Of a stretch of DNA of 64,000 nt, positions 47,951 through 59,900 are shown piece after piece. Below the pieces are notes generated by a model. That model saw only the letters and a list, made by a program, of their open reading frames with translations. It was not told the DNA's origin and did no database searches. The DNA comes from Musa acuminata AAA Group (Eukaryota; Streptophyta; Magnoliopsida; Zingiberales; Musaceae). Made by a program: the position numbers and the translations under genes. Where the stretch lies: assembly GCF_036884655.1 (NCBI RefSeq), contig NC_088340.1:33813001-33877000 (forward strand), read 5' to 3'. Positions within the stretch are counted from its first letter, which is position 1. Each line of letters begins with the position of its first letter.

Positions 47951-50900
47951 ATGGCGGGGATACGGTGGTCGCCGGAGGACGCCGATCTGCTGCCGGCGCG
48001 GCCGCCCGGCGATCCGGTGTCGGACGACGACCGGTCGGTGGCGGCGGACTCGTGGTCCATCAAGAGCGACTACGGCAGCACCGTCGACGACGACCAGCGC
48101 CATGCCGACGCCGTCGAGGGCTTCCCCGGCTGCAGCTTTCCGGCCGCGTCAGATTACAGGTACCCCCTTTCCCTCTCCCGGCTCTGTTATCCCCTCTTTT
48201 GTTCTGAATCGGCACTCGAGACCTTTTGATTTGTTTTCGGTTGATTCAACTAGTCGTGTTTGCATCGTGCTGTGCATTTTGATATGCATATCGTTCACTT
48301 GCCATAGTAATGTATCTTCTCAGCGAAGCTATTTTACGGATCATCAGTGTTGGTATGGTGTCATTATCAGATTTTATTTCCATTGTTCCGAAATGTGTGA
48401 TTTGAATGTCAATTTTTTATCTCAAAGATTGTTCCTCGGGAATCACGAATCTCAGATCCGGGAAAGCTCTCCAACGGAATGGCCTTCATGACAATGACGT
48501 CCATTTGACCAAAATTAAATCCTTGACAGGCATGGACTCGATCATTATCTTCCTAAATGTGACTTCAGCGTACAGGTTGCTAATTTTATTGTTCGGTCTC
48601 ATGAGAAAAAGGCTTGGATTATTTCGTGGGTATGCTATGATAGATCTTATGTTCCAGGCTTGATCATAAAATATATTTCAACTTGTTTTTGGTTTAAGCA
48701 AACAATCATTATATCGTCACGGGTAAAAATCTAATTTTGTTCAGTCATGCACGACAATCATTACATCGGCGCTCAGGTACGTGTAGTAAGGTGTATGTGC
48801 AACTCGTTCATTATGATACTGATTGCTTTGAATGTGTCATCCTAATCAAGTGTTGATGACTAAATGGAGATGAATGTGACTAGTTCTGTTTTGATATATG
48901 GATGCAAATGCAGCTCTGACAAAGATGCTCCTGATGCCAATGAGGTTGAAACATCATTGATGGGCTCACAAAGCTACTGGAATTCTACTTATGCTGAGGA
49001 CCTTGCGAATCTCCCTGAGCATGGGAATTCAAGCGAAGTTTGGTGAGTATCTCTTTGATGTTGCAACTTATTTGAATTTGTATCATTCATTATGATGATC
49101 ATCTAAGTTCAATATTACTGGCATTGCTCTTTCCTAAATTTTCAGCATATTTAGTGCTAAGGATTGCTATTTCATTGCATGGATGTGTAATGATGCCTTT
49201 CTACACATTTCTGAACTGTTCCAATCATCATGCTTTGTTTCTGCGAGCAGAATCCCAAAAGTGACCTAGTCATATATCAGCACCTCCAGTGTGGTTCCGC
49301 TTGGTGTACGACTGTGCCATGGTATATTCTGATCCATGCTGACATATGTTAATCAGCATGGCTGTCACGCCCCTCAAAATATCCATGATTTTTAAAATTT
49401 TCGTCACAGACCAATCCAGGATCCAAACTAACGTTTGAGGACACTGAAAACATTCTATTCATATTCACATCCATAAAACCTGTGCAGTTTATAATCATAT
49501 ATCACATCACTCGATAATTCACATTTATGGCAACCCAAGCCAACTTGACAAACATGAACAACATTTATAAATCCACAAGCTAAATAAATTATACAATCAG
49601 AACTCCAACTATTCACCACAAGTTCATATCACCATAAATTAGACTTAACATTCTGAAATTCCAAATAAGAGAGATCTCCTAACACTTGGACACAGTATAT
49701 CTATTTCGGTTCATCGACAACATTTCATTATATACAAGACATACTTATACAACAATATCGTAATAACCAACCAGACTTGCCCATTATTCTGAATAGCTAT
49801 CCACTGCCTCAGCCCAAATCAAACATCTCGAAGAGTGACAAGCTGACCTGAAAGATTCATATAACAACGGAGTGAGCCAAAAACGGCTCAGCAAGTGACA
49901 AAGCATATTCAGAACAAAAGGAACGGTTTCAAACGAGTAAGGTATCATAATGCAAGGCAGAATACAAGAATTCTCAAGGATACCATCTCAATAGATACCA
50001 AATCATACGTATCATGTCATTCAAAACATAATTGATCCATAACGAATGGGGCATAGAGTAATTGGAACATATCAATGGCAGATAGGACATTTCAGAACGT
50101 ATCAGTTCATAGCAAATGGAGCACAGAGTAATTGGAACATATCAATGGCAGATAGGACATTTCAGAACATATCAATTCATAGCAAATGGAGCACAGAGTA
50201 ATTGGAGCATATCAATGGCAGATAGGACATTTCAAAACATATCAGTTCATAGCAAATGGAGCACAGAGTAATTGGAGCATATCAATGGCATATGAAATGT
50301 TCCGGAGCATATCAACGGCATATGGAACATTTCGAAGCATATCATCAGTGAATGAAGCATTTCAAAGCATATCGAAAACAAATATCGTACAAAAGCTCAA
50401 ACGTCGTCTTTGACGTTGCAAACATATCAATCTTATCCAAAGCATGTACAGAAACACATAACCAAAGCTCTGGATATCATATCAAACATACAGAAGGTGT
50501 AGTGGGATCTCAGTCAGAATGTGATTCATCCATTTCTGAATGACCACATGACAAAAGTCTACAATATCCCACATAACGGGACCCCACAAAGCGGGCAAAT
50601 AAGCGCATACCAGAATATCCCACAAAGCGGGACCCCACAAAGCGGGCAAATCAGCGCATACCTTTTACCATTTCTGGCAAAGGTCCAGACAATCCCACAC
50701 ACCAGAGTACAAAAGGATAGTTTCAACAATAAGTAGCATATATCGGAAGCACACGCGGAACAACAAACGTACATGTGCCTTTACGAGTCAATCCGAAGTA
50801 AGCAATAATCTTTCACAAGTATATTCAGATTTGAAGGGAATTGAAAGCAAGGGCACATATGGAATCCAAGCAATCACAAATAACTCAATTCAATAAGAAG

Positions 50901-53900
50901 ATTTGATGAATTCAATGTCCAAAGGAATGAAACTGGAATAGGCACATATCGAAAGCAAATGCGGAACAATAGGATATACATGTGCCTATATGAGTCAATA
51001 CGATATAGCATAAACGTTACACAATAGTTTTCAAGAATGCAAATAACTTTAAGGACAAGAGCATACAAGAATTCAGAGCAGTAATATAAAGCTCAATTGA
51101 ATAAGAAGGCTAAAGGATATTAATTTCCAAAGGAATGAAACCAGAATATGAGAAATCGACCAAAGCTTTCCAAAGGAATGAAACCAGAATATGAGAAATC
51201 GACCAAAGCTCGATTTCTGGCAGAATACAGAAGGCACATTGAACAAATGATTCAAACTATCAATCGTGCTCCAATTTACTCAGAAATAATCATTGGATAA
51301 TACTTTCGGATAAGACAGGCTTCATATGAATTGAACTGTCCAACAGAGAGAGTTACAAATAATTTGGTAAGCAAGTGTCGTAGAACAAAATCTCTGTTGG
51401 CAGAATTCATAATGTCAGATTCAACAGATAACTGGGCAGGTGTTTGGATTTCAGATCTTTCAATCCATATATCAAAGAAAGGTCTACGAGTCTAGTTTCC
51501 AATGAAATCAGTTTTGAACAAATCAGAGTTTCCACAAAGTCTTATAGGCAGTTCGGTATCAAAAGATCAGAATCTCAAAAGTTGCACAGATTCGAATCGT
51601 TACATGTAAACAGGAGATATAACAAATGCAAGGCTAGTACAATTCAAAGTTCCTCATATTCAAAGCAAATGTAGAGATAAAAATGGCAGTGAGGAAGATC
51701 AGGATACTTGCAATAAGACATATCAGAGCAATTATAGGGGAAACGATCAGGGAACTTGCAATAGAAAGGATCGAAACAAGTGGGAAACTTGCAATAAGAA
51801 ATATCAAAGCAATTATAGGAGAAACGATCAGGGAACTTGCAATATAAAGGATTGAAACAAGCGGGAAACTTGCAATAAGAAATATCAAAGCAATTATAGG
51901 AGAAACGATCAGGGAACTTGCAATAGAAAGGATCGAAACAAGTGGGAAACTTGCAATAAGAAATATCAAAGCAATTATAGGAGAAACGATCAGGGAACTT
52001 GCAATATAAAGGATTGAAACAAGCGGGAAACTTGCAATAAGAAATATCAAAGCAATTATAGGAGGAACGATCAGGGAACTTGCAATAGAAAGGATTGAAA
52101 CAAGCGGGAAACTTGCAATAAGAAATATCAAAGCAATTATAGGAGAAACGATCAGGGAACTTGCAATAGAAAGGATCGAAACAAGTGGGAAACTTGCCTT
52201 TCAAAGATTTCGATCCGAAGATCCAAAGAAGGTGCCAGCCCAAATCCTTCTACTTTTCCTCCGTGTCCTCTCTCTGTTTCGTTTTGTGCTCCCGTTTTCT
52301 TCCTTTCTTCGCAACTACACCACGTGTCGAACATCGAGGCACAGTCACCTGCTCTCTCTTACTCTCATTCCTTCTTTTTCTTTCCCAAACGCAGCTGCCA
52401 CAGCCGCCGCCGTTGCCGCTGCTACAATCGCAGCCCCTTACACCGCACTACCTTCCTTCCTCCCTTCTCTCACAGACATAACTGCTGCATACGCAGTCGC
52501 TGCCGTTGCGGCCGCAATCCCGTCCGCAGCCCCTTTTTTCCCCCCTTTCCTTTCCTTTCTTTCCCGGCTGCAACTGCCGCAGTCGCAATCGCAGCCATGG
52601 CCGCAGCCACCACAACCGCAGCCTCTTCTTCCTCTGCTACTCTATTTCCTCTCCTACTTCTCTTCCAACTGCAGCTGCCACTGCCGCAGCTGCCACCCCT
52701 TCTCCTCTTCCTCTCTTCTTCCTCTCCTTCCCTTTCTCTTCTTCTTCCTTTCCTTCTCTTCTTTCCCAGCCACAGCTGCAGCTGCCATCACCGCAGCCGC
52801 AGCCCCTTCTCCTCTTCCTCTCTTCTTCCTCTCCTTCCCTTTCTCTTCTTCTTCCTTTCCTTTTTCTCTTTCCCTGCCACAGCTGCAGCTGCCATCGCCG
52901 CAGCCGCAGCCCCTTCTCCTCTTCCTCTCTTCTTCCTCTCCTTCCCTTTCTCTCTTCTTCCTTTCCTTTTTCTCTTCCTCTTTCCCTGCCATAGCTGCAG
53001 CTGCCACAACCGCAGCCGCAGCTACTTCTTTCCCTTCTCCTCTTCCTTCTCCTTCCTTTCTTCTTCTTCTCTCCCCGCTGCAACTGCTGCAGTCGCGGCC
53101 GCAGCCACGGCCGCAACCTCTCCCTCCTCCCCTGCTCATCTTCCTCTTCTTCTTCTCTTCCAGCTGCAGCTGCCATCGCCGCAGCTGCAGCCCCTTCTTC
53201 CCCGGCGTCACACACACCCTCTCCTCTGTTTCCTCTGCAGGAAACAGAGGTATCACACCTCTTTCTCTTCCTCTTCTTCTTCTTCTCCTCTTCCCCTCTT
53301 CCCTTTTCCTCCCCAAGGCCACACATCTCCTCGCTGCAGCCTTGCCGCAGCTATCTTCTTCTTCTTCTTCTTCTTCTTCTTCTTCTTCTTCTTCTTCTTC
53401 TTCCCTTTTCATCCTCAACGCCCCCACACATCCTCTCCTCTGTTTCCACCTGCGGGAAACAGAGGTGCTGCAGCCCTGGCTGCTGCAGCTGCCTCTCTTT
53501 TCCCTCTTCTTCTCCTTCTCTTCTTCTCCTCTTCCCTTTTCCTCCCCAAAGCCACACACCTCCTCGCTGCAGCCTTGCCGCAGCTATCCTCCTCTCTTCT
53601 TCTTCTTCTCTTCTCCCTCTTCTTCCTCTCTTCTTCTCCCCACGCCCCACAGCTCCTCGCTGCAGCCCTCGCTGCAGCCACCTCCTCTTCTTCTTCTTCT
53701 TCTCTTCTCCCTCTTCTTCCTCTCTTCTTCCTCCTCTCTTCTTTTCCCTCTTCTTCTTCTTTTCTTCACTCCTCATGCCCCACCGCTCCTCTCTGTTTCT
53801 CGAAGAAACAGAGAGTGCGTGGGAGGCGGTGGGATAAAACCGAATTTTCGGTTTTCCCTTTTTTTTTCTTTTTTTTTTTGCAACTTAGCAGTTTAGTCCT

Positions 53901-56900
53901 TGTAATTTCTATATTTACATATAGGTCCTCCAATTTACATATAAATCTTTATTAATAATTTTTAAAAGCGAGGGATATTACACTCTCCCCCCCTTAAAAG
54001 AAAATTTAGTCCTCTAAATTGATCATAGCTCAATCGATGAAAAGATGAGGATTATGATATCTCTATTTCCTCCTCCTACTCTTAAATAGTTTCATCAATA
54101 CAATACAATTACATAATTATCCACGAGTGACCGAAATATTCTCCTCCTTGATCCTCAATAGACGGTAACCCGACCTTCAATCAATTTCTAAAAATACTTG
54201 CGTACCCTGTAATTAATCAAACAAGTGGTCACTTTAGAAAATACTCGTTTTTTGATGGTCACCTAATTCAACTATCTATAATCAATACAAAGCCTCAATG
54301 TTCCATCCATCTTTTAACTAACACCGGAGCACCCCATGATGAAATATTAAGCCAAATAAAATCCTCATTTAATAATCCTTGTAGTTGCTTTTCTAATTCC
54401 ACTTACTCAAATGATATCTTTCTGTAGAGAGGTTTAGATATTGGGATTGTCCCAAAGGCCAAATCAAAGCAAAGTCACGTTTGGAGGTAATCCAAGCAAT
54501 TCATCCTGGGATACATTAGGCAAGGAGATAAATAATGTCCAATACTCTCAAAATAAAAGATCGGCTGATCAAATATGCAAAAAGTGATCATTTGTTATAT
54601 ATCAATCCATACTGGTATGATAAGAAGATGGCCAATCCATACCAAGTATAATATCATAACTCCAAATCTCTAGAAGAACTAAATCAGCAAAAGTTCAAGT
54701 TCTCCAACAAAAATCAGACAAGAGGACCAGATTCAAGTTCGTTATCAAAGAATCTCCAATGATCGTATTTACATATAGCACATAATGTAGTGGTCTAGGT
54801 TGAATACCCAAGTGATAGGCAGAATATTCCGAATCAAATCATAGATGGGACCCATGGTCAAACAAATATTTGCATTCTTTCATAAACATGCATAATACCT
54901 TTGACCACTAATTCAGAAGTTTCAGAATCATATTTAGTGATAGCATACACTCTTACATGGGCTGATGATTTATGAGGCAGTGACTCTTTCTTCTTGTTCA
55001 AAGGGCAAACTTTTATTTTATGATCCAACTTTCTACAAGCAAAATAGACTCCAATCACCCGAAAACACAAACTTGTTTCATAATTTAACTTGTAATTCAC
55101 ACATGATTAAGTCTTTGGTGGTGACTTTCCTTTTCAAATTCAAATGTCTTGACCCTCTTGTCATTACTTTCTGATTCATTTCCAATCATATTCTTATTGG
55201 TAAACTTGTCCTTATCATTCTTGTCACTGATCTCCAAAAATTCTTTTCATTGTTGTCAATAATAATCAGCCTCTACTTCCAATATAAGGTGGCAAAAGAA
55301 ATCTTTTGATCATCAAAACAATTTTGTACATCAAATATCTTCTCTGTTTGCATCATTCATTTTTCTACCACCAATGAAATTAGGTCCACCATGCTTCCGC
55401 TGCGCCACTCTGATTCAATATCCCCAATCAATCCTTTCATTCCCCTTAATTAATCAGAAACAATGAAATAGGAGGACCAAATGTCCTCATCATCCCAGAT
55501 TCCTAAAATACATCAAAGAAAATTTCCACCAATCACTATAGTTCATTAGACCTCAATATATTTTGCACGTCAACATATCAAATATTTCAGTAATCCTCAA
55601 ACAATGCTCTGATACCACCTCTGTCACGCCCCTCAAAATATCCATGATTTTTAAAATTTTCGTCACAGACCAATCCAGGATCCAAACTAACGTTTGAGGA
55701 CACTGAAAACATTCTATTCATATTCACATCCATAAAACCTGTGCAGTTTATAATCATATATCACATCACTCGATAATTCACATTTATGGCAACCCAAGCC
55801 AACTTGACAAACATGAACAACATTTATAAATCCACAAGCTAAATAAATTATACAATCAGAACTCCAACTATTCACCACAAGTTCATATCACCATAAATTA
55901 GACTTAACATTCTGAAATTCCAAATAAGAGAGATCTCCTAACACTTGGACACAGTATATCTATTTCGGTTCATCGACAACATTTCATTATATACAAGACA
56001 TACTTATACAACAATATCGTAATAACCAACCAGACTTGCCCATTATTCTGAATAGCTATCCACTGCCTCAGCCCAAATCAAACATCTCGAAGAGTGACAA
56101 GCTGACCTGAAAGATTCATATAACAACGGAGTGAGCCAAAAACGGCTCAGCAAGTGACAAAGCATATTCAGAACAAAAGGAACGGTTTCAAACGAGTAAG
56201 GTATCATAATGCAAGGCAGAATACAAGAATTCTCAAGGATACCATCTCAATAGATACCAAATCATACGTATCATGTCATTCAAAACATAATTGATCCATA
56301 ACGAATGGGGCATAGAGTAATTGGAACATATCAATGGCAGATAGGACATTTCAGAACGTATCAGTTCATAGCAAATGGAGCACAGAGTAATTGGAACATA
56401 TCAATGGCAGATAGGACATTTCAGAACATATCAATTCATAGCAAATGGAGCACAGAGTAATTGGAGCATATCAATGGCAGATAGGACATTTCAAAACATA
56501 TCAGTTCATAGCAAATGGAGCACAGAGTAATTGGAGCATATCAATGGCATATGAAATGTTCCGGAGCATATCAACGGCATATGGAACATTTCGAAGCATA
56601 TCATCAGTGAATGAAGCATTTCAAAGCATATCGAAAACAAATATCGTACAAAAGCTCAAACGTCGTCTTTGACGTTGCAAACATATCAATCTTATCCAAA
56701 GCATGTACAGAAACACATAACCAAAGCTCTGGATATCATATCAAACATACAGAAGGTGTAGTGGGATCTCAGTCAGAATGTGATTCATCCATTTCTGAAT
56801 GACCACATGACAAAAGTCTACAATATCCCACATAACGGGACCCCACAAAGCGGGCAAATAAGCGCATACCAGAATATCCCACAAAGCGGGACCCCACAAA

Positions 56901-59900
56901 GCGGGCAAATAGCGCATACCAGAATATCCCACAAAGCGGGCAAATCAGCGCATACCTTTTACCATTTCTGGCAAAGGTCCAGACAATCCCACACACCAGA
57001 GTACAAAAGGATAGTTTCAACAATAAGTAGCATATATCGGAAGCACACGCGGAACAACAAACGTACATGTGCCTTTACGAGTCAATCCGAAGTAAGCAAT
57101 AATCTTTCACAAGTATATTCAGATTTGAAGGGAATTGAAAGCAAGGGCACATATGGAATCCAAGCAATCACAAATAACTCAATTCAATAAGAAGATTTGA
57201 TGAATTCAATGTCCAAAGGAATGAAACTGGAATAGGCACATATCGAAAGCAAATGCGGAACAATAGGATATACATGTGCCTATATGAGTCAATACGATAT
57301 AGCATAAACGTTACACAATAGTTTTCAAGAATGCAAATAACTTTAAGGACAAGAGCATACAAGAATTCAGAGCAGTAATATAAAGCTCAATTGAATAAGA
57401 AGGCTAAAGGATATTAATTTCCAAAGGAATGAAACCAGAATATGAGAAATCGACCAAAGCTTTCCAAAGGAATGAAACCAGAATATGAGAAATCGACCAA
57501 AGCTCGATTTCTGGCAGAATACAGAAGGCACATTGAACAAATGATTCAAACTATCAATCGTGCTCCAATTTACTCAGAAATAATCATTGGATAATACTTT
57601 CGGATAAGACAGGCTTCATATGAATTGAACTGTCCAACAGAGAGAGTTACAAATAATTTGGTAAGCAAGTGTCGTAGAACAAAATCTCTGTTGGCAGAAT
57701 TCATAATGTCAGATTCAACAGATAACTGGGCAGGTGTTTGGATTTCAGATCTTTCAATCCATATATCAAAGAAAGGTCTACGAGTCTAGTTTCCAATGAA
57801 ATCAGTTTTGAACAAATCAGAGTTTCCACAAAGTCTTATAGGCAGTTCGGTATCAAAAGATCAGAATCTCAAAAGTTGCACAGATTCGAATCGTTACATG
57901 TAAACAGGAGATATAACAAATGCAAGGCTAGTACAATTCAAAGTTCCTCATATTCAAAGCAAATGTAGAGATAAAAATGGCAGTGAGGAAGATCAGGATA
58001 CTTGCAATAAGACATATCAGAGCAATTATAGGGGAAACGATCAGGGAACTTGCAATAGAAAGGATCGAAACAAGTGGGAAACTTGCAATAAGAAATATCA
58101 AAGCAATTATAGGAGAAACGATCAGGGAACTTGCAATATAAAGGATTGAAACAAGCGGGAAACTTGCAATAAGAAATATCAAAGCAATTATAGGAGAAAC
58201 GATCAGGGAACTTGCAATAGAAAGGATCGAAACAAGTGGGAAACTTGCAATAAGAAATATCAAAGCAATTATAGGAGAAACGATCAGGGAACTTGCAATA
58301 TAAAGGATTGAAACAAGCGGGAAACTTGCAATAAGAAATATCAAAGCAATTATAGGAGGAACGATCAGGGAACTTGCAATAGAAAGGATTGAAACAAGCG
58401 GGAAACTTGCAATAAGAAATATCAAAGCAATTATAGGAGAAACGATCAGGGAACTTGCAATAGAAAGGATCGAAACAAGTGGGAAACTTGCCTTTCAAAG
58501 ATTTCGATCCGAAGATCCAAAGAAGGTGCCAGCCCAAATCCTTCTACTTTTCCTCCGTGTCCTCTCTCTGTTTCGTTTTGTGCTCCCGTTTTCTTCCTTT
58601 CTTCGCAACTACACCACGTGTCGAACATCGAGGCACAGTCACCTGCTCTCTCTTACTCTCATTCCTTCTTTTTCTTTCCCAAACGCAGCTGCCACAGCCG
58701 CCGCCGTTGCCGCTGCTACAATCGCAGCCCCTTACACCGCACTACCTTCCTTCCTCCCTTCTCTCACAGACATAACTGCTGCATACGCAGTCGCTGCCGT
58801 TGCGGCCGCAATCCCGTCCGCAGCCCCTTTTTTCCCCCCTTTCCTTTCCTTTCTTTCCCGGCTGCAACTGCCGCAGTCGCAATCGCAGCCATGGCCGCAG
58901 CCACCACAACCGCAGCCTCTTCTTCCTCTGCTACTCTATTTCCTCTCCTACTTCTCTTCCAACTGCAGCTGCCACTGCCGCAGCTGCCACCCCTTCTCCT
59001 CTTCCTCTCTTCTTCCTCTCCTTCCCTTTCTCTTCTTCTTCCTTTCCTTCTCTTCTTTCCCAGCCACAGCTGCAGCTGCCATCACCGCAGCCGCAGCCCC
59101 TTCTCCTCTTCCTCTCTTCTTCCTCTCCTTCCCTTTCTCTTCTTCTTCCTTTCCTTTTTCTCTTTCCCTGCCACAGCTGCAGCTGCCATCGCCGCAGCCG
59201 CAGCCCCTTCTCCTCTTCCTCTCTTCTTCCTCTCCTTCCCTTTCTCTCTTCTTCCTTTCCTTTTTCTCTTCCTCTTTCCCTGCCATAGCTGCAGCTGCCA
59301 CAACCGCAGCCGCAGCTACTTCTTTCCCTTCTCCTCTTCCTTCTCCTTCCTTTCTTCTTCTTCTCTCCCCGCTGCAACTGCTGCAGTCGCGGCCGCAGCC
59401 ACGGCCGCAACCTCTCCCTCCTCCCCTGCTCATCTTCCTCTTCTTCTTCTCTTCCAGCTGCAGCTGCCATCGCCGCAGCTGCAGCCCCTTCTTCCCCGGC
59501 GTCACACACACCCTCTCCTCTGTTTCCTCTGCAGGAAACAGAGGTATCACACCTCTTTCTCTTCCTCTTCTTCTTCTTCTCCTCTTCCCCTCTTCCCTTT
59601 TCCTCCCCAAGGCCACACATCTCCTCGCTGCAGCCTTGCCGCAGCTATCTTCTTCTTCTTCTTCTTCTTCTTCTTCTTCTTCTTCTTCTTCTTCTTCCCT
59701 TTTCATCCTCAACGCCCCCACACATCCTCTCCTCTGTTTCCACCTGCGGGAAACAGAGGTGCTGCAGCCCTGGCTGCTGCAGCTGCCTCTCTTTTCCCTC
59801 TTCTTCTCCTTCTCTTCTTCTCCTCTTCCCTTTTCCTCCCCAAAGCCACACACCTCCTCGCTGCAGCCTTGCCGCAGCTATCCTCCTCTCTTCTTCTTCT

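Larger units (their letters stand above)
49363..53982 (-). repeat. Left (3') LTR, 4620 bp
   Basis: It appears identical to the right copy except for one 35-bp unit missing near 50650. Order from left: a 70-bp tandem array (about 50038-50317), a CCCACAAAGCGGG array (about 50568-50660), an 81-bp tandem array (about 51700-52200), then 1.6 kb of pyrimidine-rich sequence (about 52225-53880) with a TTC microsatellite at about 53350-53403. Confidence 0.93.

Noticed and set aside
51634..52131. Hydrophobic 165-codon minus frame resembling a multi-pass membrane protein
   Set aside because: It is the translation of an 81-bp tandem DNA repeat inside an LTR, and a second frame of the same strand is equally open.
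52232..53896. 554-codon plus-strand ORF (and 58526-60190 copy) as a gene
   Set aside because: Low-complexity Ser/Leu/Pro/Phe product in a pyrimidine-rich LTR tract; two frames and the opposite strand are open at the same time, so it reflects base composition.
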